A stretch of 64,000 nt of DNA. Origin: Streptomyces litmocidini. GTDB lineage: Bacteria; Actinomycetota; Actinomycetes; Streptomycetales; Streptomycetaceae. Shown here piece by piece: positions 24,446 through 33,434 of the stretch (the stretch's first letter is position 1; every line of letters starts with the position of its first letter). The translations under genes were made by a program, and so were the position numbers. The notes under the pieces were generated by a model that was not told the DNA's origin, ran no database searches, and saw only the letters and a list, made by a program, of their open reading frames with translations. The stretch lies in NCBI RefSeq assembly GCF_014649755.1, contig NZ_BMTQ01000019.1, positions 1 through 64,000 of the forward strand, in the 5' to 3' direction.

Positions 24446-25030
24446 CTAGGGCATCAGGGTCGCGACGAGGGACTCCTGGAGCGCCCCCAGCCAGAGGTAC
24501 GCCATCACCATCGGCTTGCGCGGATCGGAGTCGGGCAGCCGGTACAGCTGCTCGCTGTCCTCGTCGTCCGTGACCTCCAGGCGGGTGCCGATGGTCAGCC
24601 GGAGGTCGTTGAGCGCGCCGAGCCAGCACCGGGACTCGTCCGGGGTGAGCTTCAGGACCGCGCCGCCCTCCCCCGCCGCCTCGGCGGAGAGGGAGTCCAG
24701 GGCGCGCACGACCGCGAGGGCGTCCTCGCGCTTGCGGGCCCGCAGGTCGTTCTCGGTGTAGCGGCGGAAGTCGGACGCGGCCGCCCGCAGCTCCTCGCTG
24801 TCGTCCCCGTACGCGTCGGGGAAGAGGCGCCGGAGGGCGGGGTCGGACGGCGGCTCGCTCGGCCCCTCGGCGAAGAGCGCGGCCAGCGGGTCCTCGTCCG
24901 CGGCGGGCTCGTCGCCCGGGCCGATCAGCTCCATGAGCTGGACGGCGAGGGAGCGGAGGATGGAGATCTCGACGTCGTCGAGCGCGACGGCCGCGCCACC
25001 GCCCGCGAGGGCCTCGAACTGCCCGGCCAT
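24446..25030 (-). CDS. DUF2017 domain-containing protein
   Basis: A 194-aa acidic cytoplasmic protein of the actinobacterial DUF2017 family. It has SILRSLAVQLMELIG at the N-terminus, DPALRRLFPDAYGDD in the middle and ALNDLRLTIGTRLEV near the end. The family is nearly always next to clpS, as here, which suggests a link to ClpS/ClpCP-dependent proteolysis, although no function is established. Its ATG overlaps the clpS stop by one base (TGATG), so the two are translationally coupled. Confidence 0.88.
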   Translation of the reverse strand: MAGQFEALAGGGAAVALDDVEISILRSLAVQLMELIGPGDEPAADEDPLAALFAEGPSEPPSDPALRRLFPDAYGDDSEELRAAASDFRRYTENDLRARKREDALAVVRALDSLSAEAAGEGGAVLKLTPDESRCWLGALNDLRLTIGTRLEVTDDEDSEQLYRLPDSDPRKPMVMAYLWLGALQESLVATLMP

Positions 25031-25335
25031 CAGAAGCGGTCCTGGGAGAGCGTCGCCCACAGGCCGTAGCCGTGCATCGCCTGCACGTCCCGTTCCATCT
25101 CCTCGCGGGTGCCGCTGGAGACCACCGCGCGGCCCTTGTTGTGCACGTCGAGCATCAGCTTGTGCGCCTTGTCCTTGGAGTATCCGAAGTACGACTGGAA
25201 GACGTACTCCACATAGCTCATCAGGTTGACCGGATCGTTGTGCACGAGGGTCACCCAGGGCACGTCGGGTTCGACGACCGCGGAGACCTCCTCGGCCGAT
25301 TCCGTACGTTCGATCTCAATAGGCGCGACGCTCAC
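25030..25335 (-). CDS. clpS: ATP-dependent Clp protease adaptor ClpS
   Basis: A 101-aa adaptor that delivers N-degron substrates to the Clp ATPase. The core PWVTLVHNDPVNLMSYVEYVF has the substrate-pocket Asn-Asp and Met residues; KAHKLMLDVHNKGRAVV and ERDVQAMHGYGLWATL complete the fold. The GTG start is preceded immediately by GGGGTGA, a tight arrangement. It forms an operon with DUF2017 downstream. Confidence 0.93.
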   Translation of the reverse strand: MSVAPIEIERTESAEEVSAVVEPDVPWVTLVHNDPVNLMSYVEYVFQSYFGYSKDKAHKLMLDVHNKGRAVVSSGTREEMERDVQAMHGYGLWATLSQDRF

Positions 25336-25410
25336 TCACCCCATGTTGTCACCCCTGGGGGGCGGTCGCGCAAACGGGGCACGCGCGGGGGTCCGCTGTT
25401 CGGACCCACT

Positions 25411-25442
25411 ATTCGTCACTCTGACGATTTCTGCGCTAGCAT
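25411..25442 (+). promoter_or_regulatory. Promoter and candidate operator of pncB
   Basis: An inverted repeat attcgtca-ctc-tgacgatt (25411-25429, 7 of 8 arm pairs) overlaps the expected -35 position of a -10 TAGCAT (25437-25442). Only 7 nt separate the -10 from the ATG and there is no ribosome site, so the transcript is probably leaderless. An NAD-responsive repressor such as NrtR is possible but not shown. Confidence 0.55.
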
Positions 25443-25449
25443 CGCCGGC

Positions 25450-26778
25450 ATGAACGCTGCGGACCTTGGGCTGCCGGTGGACGTGCCGTCGACCGCGCTC
25501 TTCACCGATCAGTACGAGCTGACCATGCTCCAGGCGGCCCTGCGGGCCGGCACCGCCGACCGGCGCTCCGTCTTCGAGGTCTTCACCCGGCGGCTGCCCG
25601 AGGGGCGGCGCTACGGCGTCCTCGCGGGCGTCGGCCGGGTCCTGGACGCCGTCGAGAACTTCCGGTTCGACCCCGCCGTCCTGGGCTTCCTGCGGGAACG
25701 CTCCATCGTCGACGAGCCGACCCTGGAATGGCTCGCCCGCTACCGCTTCTCCGGCGACATCTGGGGCTACCCCGAGGGAGAGGTGTACTTCCCCGGCTCC
25801 CCCGTGCTGCGCGTCGAGGGCTCCTTCGCGGAGTGCGTGCTCCTGGAGACCGTGATCCTCTCGATCCTCAACCACGACTCGGCCATCGCGGCCGCCGCCT
25901 CCCGCATGTCGGCCGCCGCGGGCGGACGGCGCCTGATCGAGATGGGCGCCCGCCGCACCCACGAGCTGGCGGCCGTCGCCGCCTCCCGCGCCGCCTACGT
26001 CGGCGGCTTCGACTCCACCTCCGACCTCGCGGCCGGCTTCCGCTACGGCATCCCGACCGTCGGCACCTCCGCCCACGCCTTCACCCTGCTCCACGACAGC
26101 GAGCGGGACGCCTTCCGGGCCCAGGTGGAGACCCTGGGACGCGGCACGACCCTGCTCGTCGACACGTACGACGTGACCGAGGCCGTCCGCACCGCCGTCG
26201 AGGTCGCCGGACCCGAGCTGGGAGCCGTCCGGATCGACTCCGGCGACCTGCTGCTCGTCGCCCACCGGGTGCGGGCGCAGCTCGACGAGCTGGGCGCCCG
26301 GGACACGAAGATCGTGGTCACCTCGGACCTCGACGAGTACGCCATCGCCTCGCTCGCGGCGGCCCCGGTCGACGCGTACGGGGTGGGCACGCAGCTGGTC
26401 ACCGGCAGCGGCCACCCGACCTGCTCCATGGTCTACAAGCTGGTAGCCCGGGCCGCCTCGGCCGACCCGAAGGCGCCCCTGGTGCCGGTGGCCAAGAAGT
26501 CGCTGGGCGGCAAGGCCTCCGTCGGCGGCCGCAAGTGGGCGGCGCGCCGGCCCGACGCGACCGGGGTCGCCGAGGCGGAGGTCGTGGGCACCGGCGCGGT
26601 CCCGCCGGAGCTCGCCGGCCACCAGCTCCTCGTCGAGCTGGTCAAGGGCGGCGACGTGGTGGCCCGGGAGCCCCTGGAGGCCGCCAGGTCGCGGCACATC
26701 GCGGCCCGCGCGGGGCTGCCGATGTCGGCGATGCAGCTGTCGCGCGGCGAGCCGGTGCTGCCGACCGAGTACGCCTGA
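25450..26778 (+). CDS. pncB: Nicotinate phosphoribosyltransferase
   Basis: A 442-aa enzyme making nicotinate mononucleotide from nicotinate and PRPP in the NAD salvage pathway. It begins ALFTDQYELTMLQAALRAG, carries the family stretch EMGARRTHELAAVAASRAAYVGGFDSTSDL, then GTSAHAF with the conserved histidine region, and VRIDSGDLLLVAHRVR of the phosphoribosyl site. The length suits the actinobacterial type. It lies upstream of pncA, which makes its substrate; two hairpins between them suggest separate transcripts. Confidence 0.95.
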   Translation: MNAADLGLPVDVPSTALFTDQYELTMLQAALRAGTADRRSVFEVFTRRLPEGRRYGVLAGVGRVLDAVENFRFDPAVLGFLRERSIVDEPTLEWLARYRFSGDIWGYPEGEVYFPGSPVLRVEGSFAECVLLETVILSILNHDSAIAAAASRMSAAAGGRRLIEMGARRTHELAAVAASRAAYVGGFDSTSDLAAGFRYGIPTVGTSAHAFTLLHDSERDAFRAQVETLGRGTTLLVDTYDVTEAVRTAVEVAGPELGAVRIDSGDLLLVAHRVRAQLDELGARDTKIVVTSDLDEYAIASLAAAPVDAYGVGTQLVTGSGHPTCSMVYKLVARAASADPKAPLVPVAKKSLGGKASVGGRKWAARRPDATGVAEAEVVGTGAVPPELAGHQLLVELVKGGDVVAREPLEAARSRHIAARAGLPMSAMQLSRGEPVLPTEYA

Positions 26779-26828
26779 CCGAGGACACACAGGAGTCCTC
26801 GGTGACGCCCCCTCCCGCCGGGAGGGGG
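26779..26828 (+). terminator. Two hairpins after pncB
   Basis: An 8-bp stem ccgaggac/gtcctcgg (26779-26802) is followed by a 9-bp stem ccccctccc/gggaggggg (26808-26828). A likely pncA -10, TAGGCT, comes just after (26836-26841). Confidence 0.6.
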
Positions 26829-26878
26829 AAGTCTCTAGGCTCGAAGAACTCCCTCCCGACCCGCTAAGGACACCCGCC

Positions 26879-27478
26879 ATGCACCGCGCATTGATCGTTG
26901 TGGACGTTCAGAACGACTTCTGCGAGGGCGGCAGCCTCGCGGTGACCGGCGGCGCGGACGTCGCCGCCGCCATCACCGACCTGGTGGGCCAGACGGCGGG
27001 CACCTCCTACCGGCACGTGGTCGCCACCCGCGACCACCACGTCGACCCGGGCGCGCACTTCGCGCCGGCCGGCGAGGAGCCGGACTACGTGTCCTCCTGG
27101 CCGGTGCACTGCGTGGCCGGAACGGAGGGCGTCGGCTTCCACCCGAACTTCGCCCCCGCCGTCGCGAGCGGGGCGATCGACGCCGTCTTCGACAAGGGCG
27201 CCTACTCGGCGGCGTACAGCGGCTTCGAGGGGTTCGACGAGAACGGCCTGACCCTCGCGGAGTGGCTGCGCTCGCGGGACGTCACCGAGGTCGACGTGGT
27301 CGGCATCGCCACCGACCACTGCGTCCGGGCCACGGCTCTGGACGCGGCCCGGGAGGGCTTCCGGACCCACGTCCTGCTCGACCTGACGGCCGGGGTGGCC
27401 GGGGAGACCACGGACCGGGCCCTGGAGGAGCTCCGGGCGGCGGGCGTACGGCTGACGGGCAAGCCGGTCGTCGCGTAG
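26879..27478 (+). CDS. pncA: Nicotinamidase (isochorismatase fold)
   Basis: A 199-aa amidase converting nicotinamide to nicotinate. The catalytic triad is visible: Asp9 in VDVQNDF, Lys106 in FDKGAYS and Cys148 in ATDHCVRATA. The metal site is in TRDHHVDPGAHF. The ATG has AAGGA upstream. It supplies PncB, encoded just upstream, for NAD salvage. Confidence 0.94.
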   Translation: MHRALIVVDVQNDFCEGGSLAVTGGADVAAAITDLVGQTAGTSYRHVVATRDHHVDPGAHFAPAGEEPDYVSSWPVHCVAGTEGVGFHPNFAPAVASGAIDAVFDKGAYSAAYSGFEGFDENGLTLAEWLRSRDVTEVDVVGIATDHCVRATALDAAREGFRTHVLLDLTAGVAGETTDRALEELRAAGVRLTGKPVVA

Positions 27479-27531
27479 GGCCGTGCCCGTCCGTACGCGT
27501 TCGTGCCGGTCCGTGCCCGTCTGTACGCGCA

Positions 27532-27640
27532 CTGGGTGCGGAGGGTGCGCTCCGTGCGCGCTGGGTGCGGAGGGTGCGCTCCGTGCGCTCCGTGCCCGCT
27601 GGGTGCGGAGGGTGCGCTCCATGCGCTCCGTGCGCTCTAC
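27532..27640. repeat. Imperfect tandem repeats downstream of pncA
   Basis: Three copies of ctgggtgcggagggtgcgct start at 27532, 27561 and 27599, separated by shorter gctccgtgc units. They fill most of the space between pncA and the convergent gene. Confidence 0.75.
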
Positions 27641-27939
27641 GCGACGGGCTCCTTCGGGAGGGACCGCACGGGGTGCCACAGCTCGTGGACGGTGCTGCGC
27701 CACAGCAGGCCCTCCGGGTGGTGCAGGACCGCGGTGACCTCGTCCGGGGTGGGCGGCTCGGAGTTGCCTCGGAGGTAGACCGCCCGCAGCCCCAGGTTCC
27801 GCAGCCGGGTCAGGGCGCGGGCGCGGTTGGCGGCGTGGACCAGGAAGCGGACGGTGGCGCCGTCGCCGGCCGGGCTGGGCAGCCCTATGGCGACGACCAC
27901 ACTGCCTCCCGGCAGTTTGCAGAACCCTCCGTTGGGCAT
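27637..27939 (-). CDS. Conserved hypothetical protein, 100 aa
   Basis: A small protein starting MPNGGFCKLPGGSVVVAIGL, followed by VRFLVHAANRARALTRLRNLGLRAVYLRG and a C-terminal part EVTAVLHHPEGLLWR. It has an alternating hydrophobic pattern suggesting a compact alpha/beta fold, and no signal peptide or membrane segment. I recall similar proteins at this place in other streptomycetes but no function. It lies between pncA and the M6 protease. Confidence 0.7.
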   Translation of the reverse strand: MPNGGFCKLPGGSVVVAIGLPSPAGDGATVRFLVHAANRARALTRLRNLGLRAVYLRGNSEPPTPDEVTAVLHHPEGLLWRSTVHELWHPVRSLPKEPVA

Positions 27940-28002
27940 GCGGAACCACTCCCCCGTGGATCGGATGTCAATAAGAACTGGTCAGACGCACCTAAACACG
28001 AA

Positions 28003-28032
28003 CGGCCGCCGCCCGCTAGAGGGCGACGGCCG
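28003..28032 (-). terminator. Hairpin after the M6 protease gene
   Basis: A 12-bp stem (cggccgccgccc with one mismatch) and a 6-nt loop. On the minus strand it is followed by TTCGTGTTTA. Confidence 0.7.
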
Positions 28033-28060
28033 ATCATGTTTTGACCTGCGGTTTTACCAA

Positions 28061-30469
28061 TTACTTGGTCGAGGGACCGACCTGAACCGTGATCGTCTGG
28101 CCGTCCTTCGGCTCCTTGACGACCTGGATCTTGGTGTTGGTGTCAGTTACCTGGACACCGGCGCGCGGGTTCTCGGCGAACCAGTAGACGCCCTTGTGGT
28201 CGTCGAAGACCGGGTTGCCGGCCTGCGACGGGACCCAGGTGGCGACGTCCTTGTTGTGCAGCTGGAAGCCGTCCGTGCGGGCGATCGTGAACGGCGAGTC
28301 GTACGCCTGGACGCGGTTGCGCATCAGGTCGCCGTTGGACCACTTCAGCGGGCTCGGGTGCGAGTCGATCGGGAGGACCAGACCGGTGCCCGGGTGCTGG
28401 GAGGTGTTGTTGTCCTTCTGGGACAGGTCCCACTTCCAGATGAGCAGACCGTTCTGGTACGGGTAGTGCTCGACCCAGCCGGCCTTGTCACCCGTGAACC
28501 CGAAGTTGTACGGGCCGACCTTGAGGGTCGAGTCGTACGACACGTACTGGCGGTTCTCCGCGATGTAGTACTGCTCGTACTCCTTCGTGAAGCCCTTGCC
28601 GACCCGCGAGAAGCCCTTGGCGACCCAGCCGTTGTCGCCGTTCTCGGCGCCGTCGGCGAAGACGGAGGCACCGTCGGCGGTCAGGTTGATGGCGTCGGCC
28701 GTGAAGCCCTTGCCGCCCGCGCCGCCGTCCGTCTGGTAGCGGAAGCGGAGGTCGAACTTCTTGCCCGCGTAGGCGCCCAGGTCGTAGACGAGCTTCTTGT
28801 GCGTGTCCGAGGCACCGGTCAGACCGGGGGCGCCGGAGGCGTCCTTCGGGATGGCCACGCCGTCGGCGGTGCCCTCCAGGGCCTTCCAGCTGGCGCCGCC
28901 GTCGGTCGACACCTCGGCGTAGAGGTAGTCGTACTCGGCCTCGATGTCGTACCAGCCCTGGAGCTCCAGGGAGGCGGACGTCTTGCCCGTGAGGTCGACG
29001 GAGCGGGTCAGGGTGTTCTTGAGGTCGTCACCCATGTTGCTCCACCACTGCGTCGCACCCTCGGCGGGAGCCACGATGTCGGTGGTGACCTTCTTCTTCG
29101 GCAGCTCGACGACGAGCGCCTGCGGGTTCTTGGTGTTGTACTCCGCGACGCCCAGCTTGTGGGTGGTCTTGGTGGAGCGCTGCCAGTCGTTGACCTTGGC
29201 GTAGTTCAGCCAGCCGAGCTGGAGCTTGTCCCAGGCGCTCATGTCGCCGGGGAGGTCGCCGATGGAGTCCTTGCCCTGGCCGAGCCAGGAGCCGGACGAC
29301 ATCAGGGTCCAGAACCCGGTGGAGTTCTCGCCGCCCGCGGTGTCGTAGTGGTCCGGCAGACCGAGGTCGTGGCCGTACTCGTGCGCGAAGACGCCGAGGC
29401 CGCCGTTCTCCGGCTGCATCGTGTAGTCGCCGACCCAGATGCCGGTGTCACCGATCGGGGTGCCGCCGGCCTTGTTGTTCGCCGGGCCGGTCTTGCCCGC
29501 GTCGGTGCCGTAGGCGTACCAGCGGTGGGCCCACAGGGCGTTCTTGCCCTCGGCGCCGCCGCCGGCCGACTCGTCCTCGCCCGCGTGCACGAGCTGGAAG
29601 TGGTCGATGTAGCCGTCGGGCTCGTTGAAGTTGCCGTCGCCGTCGAAGTCGTAACGGTCCCACTGGTCGTACGTGGCCAGCTGGGCCTTGATCTGGGCGT
29701 CGGTCTGGCCCTTGGCCTTCTGGTCGGCGACCCAGGCGTTGAGACCGTCGCGGACGGTGTCCCAGACGTTGGCGCAGTTGGTCTGGCCGCAGTAGTTCGA
29801 GCCGTAACGGGCCTCGTTGTACGGGACCTTGACCCAGTCGGAGACCGTGCCGTCGACCGAGTAACGGCCGGACGAGGTGCGCTCGTAGAAGGTCTTCAGG
29901 GAGTGCTTCGGCTGGCCCTTCTTGTCCTTGCCGGTGCCGAAGTACAGGTCCTGGAAGTGCTGCTGGTTGTAGTCCGCCTGCCAGGCCGTGGAGTTGTCGT
30001 TCGCACGGTCGGGCTGGGCTATGCGGTTGTGCAGCGGGCCGGGCGTGCCGCCGTACTTCGGCTTGGGCTCCGGCGTGTCGTCGTCCTTGCGGTCGACCAT
30101 GGTGGTGTTGTCCACCTGGTCGCCGAACTCGACGAGGATCGTGAAGATCTTGTCGGTCTTCTCGCGGCCCAGCTCGACGTACTTCTTGGCGCCGAGCTTG
30201 ACGACCTGGGAGCCGCCGCGGTTCTCGACCTTGGCGTCGCCGTTCAGGACCCGCTCCAGGGCAGCCTTGCGCTGCTGCTCCTGCTGGTCGCTGTAGGGGC
30301 CCTCGAGGTCGTGGTCGACCGTCGTCTTGTCGACGGTCTGGATGCCGGCCGGCGTCACGCTGCCGTGGTTGTCGGCCCAGGCGGTGGTGAAGGTCGAGGC
30401 GGTGGCGGCGGTGGCCGCGAGCGCCACGACGACTGCGGACGCTCTGATCGTCCGTCGTCTGTTGGTCAC
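28061..30469 (-). CDS. Secreted immune inhibitor A family metalloprotease (peptidase M6)
   Basis: An 802-aa exported zinc protease. The GTG start with GGGGAGGA upstream gives a signal peptide (TNRRRTIRASAVVVALAATAATAS); a longer frame upstream lacks this. The catalytic motif HEYGHDLGLPDHYD (His363, Glu364, His367) is intact and followed by the GFWTLMSSGSWLG methionine-turn region. The C-terminal half holds beta-rich domains typical of InhA proteases. The substrate is unknown; a role in extracellular protein degradation is expected. Confidence 0.92.
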   Translation of the reverse strand: MTNRRRTIRASAVVVALAATAATASTFTTAWADNHGSVTPAGIQTVDKTTVDHDLEGPYSDQQEQQRKAALERVLNGDAKVENRGGSQVVKLGAKKYVELGREKTDKIFTILVEFGDQVDNTTMVDRKDDDTPEPKPKYGGTPGPLHNRIAQPDRANDNSTAWQADYNQQHFQDLYFGTGKDKKGQPKHSLKTFYERTSSGRYSVDGTVSDWVKVPYNEARYGSNYCGQTNCANVWDTVRDGLNAWVADQKAKGQTDAQIKAQLATYDQWDRYDFDGDGNFNEPDGYIDHFQLVHAGEDESAGGGAEGKNALWAHRWYAYGTDAGKTGPANNKAGGTPIGDTGIWVGDYTMQPENGGLGVFAHEYGHDLGLPDHYDTAGGENSTGFWTLMSSGSWLGQGKDSIGDLPGDMSAWDKLQLGWLNYAKVNDWQRSTKTTHKLGVAEYNTKNPQALVVELPKKKVTTDIVAPAEGATQWWSNMGDDLKNTLTRSVDLTGKTSASLELQGWYDIEAEYDYLYAEVSTDGGASWKALEGTADGVAIPKDASGAPGLTGASDTHKKLVYDLGAYAGKKFDLRFRYQTDGGAGGKGFTADAINLTADGASVFADGAENGDNGWVAKGFSRVGKGFTKEYEQYYIAENRQYVSYDSTLKVGPYNFGFTGDKAGWVEHYPYQNGLLIWKWDLSQKDNNTSQHPGTGLVLPIDSHPSPLKWSNGDLMRNRVQAYDSPFTIARTDGFQLHNKDVATWVPSQAGNPVFDDHKGVYWFAENPRAGVQVTDTNTKIQVVKEPKDGQTITVQVGPSTK

Positions 30470-30537
30470 TTGATGTTGTCCTCCCCGGCGCCCACGCTCT
30501 CGGACCGAAGGTGGGGTGTCCGTCCGGCGGGGTCGCG

Positions 30538-30617
30538 CGTCACAAGTGACGACATTCGACCGGAGTGGGACGAGAAAAGACAGATCTTGACTTGCACGGG
30601 TCAACTGCACTATGCAG
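30538..30617. promoter_or_regulatory. Cluster of inverted repeats between the M6 protease and a divergent gene
   Basis: The 327-bp divergent gap contains cgtcac-aa-gtgacg (30538-30551), ttgac-N8-gtcaa (30587-30604) and ctgca-cta-tgcag (30605-30617). On the plus strand TTGACT, 18 bp and TATGCA could be a promoter. The rest of the gap holds no gene. Confidence 0.5.
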
Positions 30618-30796
30618 GATCCGTTTTCCGATTATCGAACGCCCGGCAGGCGCGCGGTGAAGGAAGATTGACGATTTCGTGACCCCGTGCGCCCCCCGTG
30701 CACCGGCGCCGTGGGTGAGGTCACGCTTACCCGGCACCCCCTCCGGGCATCCACCGCCGTAGAGTCGTACCGAAGTCTCGAGGGGTGGTACCCGTC

Positions 30797-31054
30797 ATGC
30801 AGCGTCCGAACGCCGCACAGCTCACCTACGGTTCGGCCACCGTCGTCCTCACGACCGTCGCCCTGCTGCTGCTCTCCGGCACGACGACGCCCCCGGGCAT
30901 CGCGGTGGCCTGCGCCGTCGGCCTGCTGCTCGGCGCCCTCGTGGCGGTGACGATGCCGGTGCGCGGGCGGCCCGTCAATACCCCCGTGGACCAAGAGATC
31001 CGGGTGCCGGCCCAGCGCGTGAGCGCGGGCATCGACACCCGGATCGGTTCGTGA
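30797..31054 (+). CDS. Small two-helix membrane protein
   Basis: An 85-aa protein starting MQRPNAAQLTYGSATVVLTT. Two hydrophobic helices (TVVLTTVALLLLS and IAVACAVGLLLGALVAVTM) flank a short TTTPPG loop, followed by a hydrophilic C-terminal tail. GGTGG precedes this ATG, and an earlier in-frame GTG is less likely. No function is known. Confidence 0.7.
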   Translation: MQRPNAAQLTYGSATVVLTTVALLLLSGTTTPPGIAVACAVGLLLGALVAVTMPVRGRPVNTPVDQEIRVPAQRVSAGIDTRIGS

Positions 31055-31084
31055 CGCTTCGTCCGCATCGACGCTTCGTCCGTA

Positions 31085-31816
31085 TCACTGAGGGGCGCTC
31101 ACCACCACCGTCTTCGCCGCCTTGTCGTGCAGTCCCTGCTTGTAGGGCTTGTCGACCACGATCAGGATCAGGATCAGCAGCGGCCACAGGCAGGCGCAGC
31201 AGATCAGCGCGGGGAGCCAGAGCACGACGGCGCGCAACAGCGACTGGCTCATCGGCGGCGTCGTCCCGTCGTTGAGCATCGCGACCCGCAGCTTCATCAG
31301 CCTCTTGCCGACGGTCCGGCCGTTCTTGGCCGTCAGCACGGTGTCGTACGCGACGTACGCGACGATCGTGATGAGCTGGAAGACGAGCTGGCTGCCGCCG
31401 TTGAAGCTGTTGACCGTGTCCCCGAAGTCGTTGCCGTCCCGGGTCGCCCGTTGGTAGATGTCGAAGGGGATGCCGATGATCGCGAGCGGCACCGCGATGA
31501 TCACCCAGTCGATCAGCCGGGCGAGGACGCGCCGGCCCGTCTCCGCGAGCGGCGGCATCCCGGAGAGCGGATCGTTCCCGCCGTAACCGCCGCCGTGAGG
31601 ACTGCCGTACGGAGGCGGGGGCGGGGGCATGTTGTCGTACGGGGAGCCGCCGCCGTACGGGGAGTCGTACGGGCTCCCCGGCGGCGGACCGCCCGGCGGA
31701 GGCCCTCCCGGGGGCGGCCCCGACGGCGGCGGCCCTCCCGGCGGCGGCTCCGGAGGCCTCTTGCTGAAGGGGTCGTCCTCGGGCGGCTGGCCGGGCGGCG
31801 GCTGGTCGGTGCTCAT
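31085..31816 (-). CDS. RDD-family membrane protein with Pro/Gly-rich N-terminus
   Basis: A 243-aa protein. The first ~85 residues are Pro/Gly/Tyr-rich and disordered (PPPGGPPPG repeats). An RDD domain follows, with the signature RRVLARLIDW (Arg and Asp-containing helix), YDTVLTAKNGRTVGKRLMKLRV and about three or four helices. The RDD family has been linked to sodium/ion movement in some bacteria, but the role here is unknown. It lies downstream of the second RDD gene on the same strand. Confidence 0.85.
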   Translation of the reverse strand: MSTDQPPPGQPPEDDPFSKRPPEPPPGGPPPSGPPPGGPPPGGPPPGSPYDSPYGGGSPYDNMPPPPPPYGSPHGGGYGGNDPLSGMPPLAETGRRVLARLIDWVIIAVPLAIIGIPFDIYQRATRDGNDFGDTVNSFNGGSQLVFQLITIVAYVAYDTVLTAKNGRTVGKRLMKLRVAMLNDGTTPPMSQSLLRAVVLWLPALICCACLWPLLILILIVVDKPYKQGLHDKAAKTVVVSAPQ

Positions 31817-31958
31817 GGGGGCAGTGCATCCCGGGCGGGACGGCCCCGCAAGGAATCACCGGCCGTTCGGGGGACGGTGCCCGTGCGGGGCGACCCCTTC
31901 GGCACGGGCCCGCTCGGCGCGGGCCCGCGCAGCGCCACTCGCTCGGCGCGGGGGCTCC

Positions 31959-33434
31959 TCAGCGTGCGACGAAGGTGCGGGCCGCCTTGTCGTGCCAGCA
32001 CTGGCGCCAGGGACGGTCGAAGAGACACCACAGGACGTTGACGACCCCGATGGCCAGGAGCCCCAGGACGCTGTAGACGAACCAGCGGCGGAGCGCCTTG
32101 CCGAACGTCGGCGGCTCGTGCGCCTCGATGTCCCGCACCTCGATCCCGCACAGCTTCTTGCCCAGGGTGCGGCCCCACTTGGCGGTGGGCAACGCCTCGT
32201 ACAGGACGCCGAGGACGAACAGCGAGGCGAGCGCGATGCCGAACTGGACGGAGGTCGTGGAGTCGAGCAGCCAGACCTGGACGGTGGTGCCGGACTGCCT
32301 GGCCGCCTCGATCTTCTCCTCGATGTGGTCAAGGGCCGCGGTCACGAGGGGCAGGGAGGCCGCGCCGACCAGCGCGCCCAGGACGACGCTGTCGATCAGC
32401 CGGGCGACCAGCCGCCTGCCGAGCCCGGCGGGACGCGCGGCGGCCTGCGCCCGGGCCGCCTGCTGGAACACGTCCTCGACGGGCGGCTTCCACGGGAGGA
32501 CGGGCTGCTGCTCCTGGGGCTGCTGCGGGGTCTGGACCTGAGCCTGCGGCTGGGCCCAGGAAGGGGTGGAGGGCGCTGCGGGTGTGGGGACCTGGGCCGC
32601 GGCGGGGGCCTGGGGCTGGACCGGCTGGGGCTGGGGCTGGACCGGCTGGGCCTGGGGCTGGACCGGCTGGGGCTGGGGCGTCGGGATCGGGGTGACCGGC
32701 ATGCCTCCGAGGCGCGCCGCTCCCCCGGTCGCCCGGGGATCCGCGGCGGGGGCCGGAGCGGGCGTGGCGGGTGCCGGGGCGGCGGGCGTCGCGGCGGCGG
32801 GGCGGTCCTCCTCCGGCTCGCTCCCGCCCGCGACCGGCCACTCCGCCGGGGTGCGCGGGTCGGGCGTGCGGGGCGCGCCCCAGGAGACCTTCTGGTCGAG
32901 GTCGCCGCCGAAGCCGGTCTGACGCGAGGAGTCCGCCTGCCAGGCCGACGCGGGCTCCGGCGCGAGCGGCTCCTCGTCGAGGAAGACGGGCCCGGTCTCC
33001 TCCACCGCGGGTACGGGGGTGGGGGCAGGGGCGGAGGCGGACGCGGGGGGCTGCGCCTGGGCGGGCACGTGCGCGGGGGCCTGCGCCTGCGCGGGGGCCG
33101 CGGCGGGCGCGGCGGACTGGACGGGGGCGGCCGGCTGAACGGGGGCCGCCGTCTGGACAGGGGTCGCCGTCCGGACGGGCGCCGCCGACTGCGCGGGCGT
33201 GGTGGTCGCCGGTGTCACGGCCGGGGCCGGGGCCGGGCCGGAGGCCAGGAGGGGGCCGGCCGGGATCGCCGAGGCGGGCGGGAGCGGCGGAACCCCGCCG
33301 TCCGCGGGGGCGGGCCGGCTCGTGCCGGGCACCCACGCACCCCCGTTCCAGTACCGGATGTATCCGGGAATGGACGGGTCCGGGTAGTACCCCGCCTGCG
33401 GTACCTCTCCGCCGCCTCCAGGAGGAGTAGCCAC
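31959..33434 (-). CDS. RDD-family membrane protein with N-terminal DUF2510 domain
   Basis: A 491-aa protein in three parts. At the N-terminus, AGYYPDPSIPGYIRYWNGGAWV is a DUF2510 motif. A long Pro/Ala/Gln-rich low-complexity region (about residues 45-330, with PVQPQPQ repeats) follows. The C-terminal RDD domain is GLGRRLVARLIDSVVLGALV through YEALPTAKWGRTLGKKLCGIEV, ending WHDKAARTFVAR. The disordered centre probably spans or lies on one face of the envelope. The function is unknown; it pairs with the RDD gene downstream. Confidence 0.85.
   Translation of the reverse strand: MATPPGGGGEVPQAGYYPDPSIPGYIRYWNGGAWVPGTSRPAPADGGVPPLPPASAIPAGPLLASGPAPAPAVTPATTTPAQSAAPVRTATPVQTAAPVQPAAPVQSAAPAAAPAQAQAPAHVPAQAQPPASASAPAPTPVPAVEETGPVFLDEEPLAPEPASAWQADSSRQTGFGGDLDQKVSWGAPRTPDPRTPAEWPVAGGSEPEEDRPAAATPAAPAPATPAPAPAADPRATGGAARLGGMPVTPIPTPQPQPVQPQAQPVQPQPQPVQPQAPAAAQVPTPAAPSTPSWAQPQAQVQTPQQPQEQQPVLPWKPPVEDVFQQAARAQAAARPAGLGRRLVARLIDSVVLGALVGAASLPLVTAALDHIEEKIEAARQSGTTVQVWLLDSTTSVQFGIALASLFVLGVLYEALPTAKWGRTLGKKLCGIEVRDIEAHEPPTFGKALRRWFVYSVLGLLAIGVVNVLWCLFDRPWRQCWHDKAARTFVAR

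Noticed and set aside
27532..27640. Repeats as a possible CRISPR array
   Set aside because: The spacers are themselves repeats of unequal length and there are no cas genes.
27976..27991. actggtcagacgcacc upstream of the 100-aa gene, a possible DasR site
   Set aside because: Only the left half fits the dre consensus; the right half lacks gaccagt.
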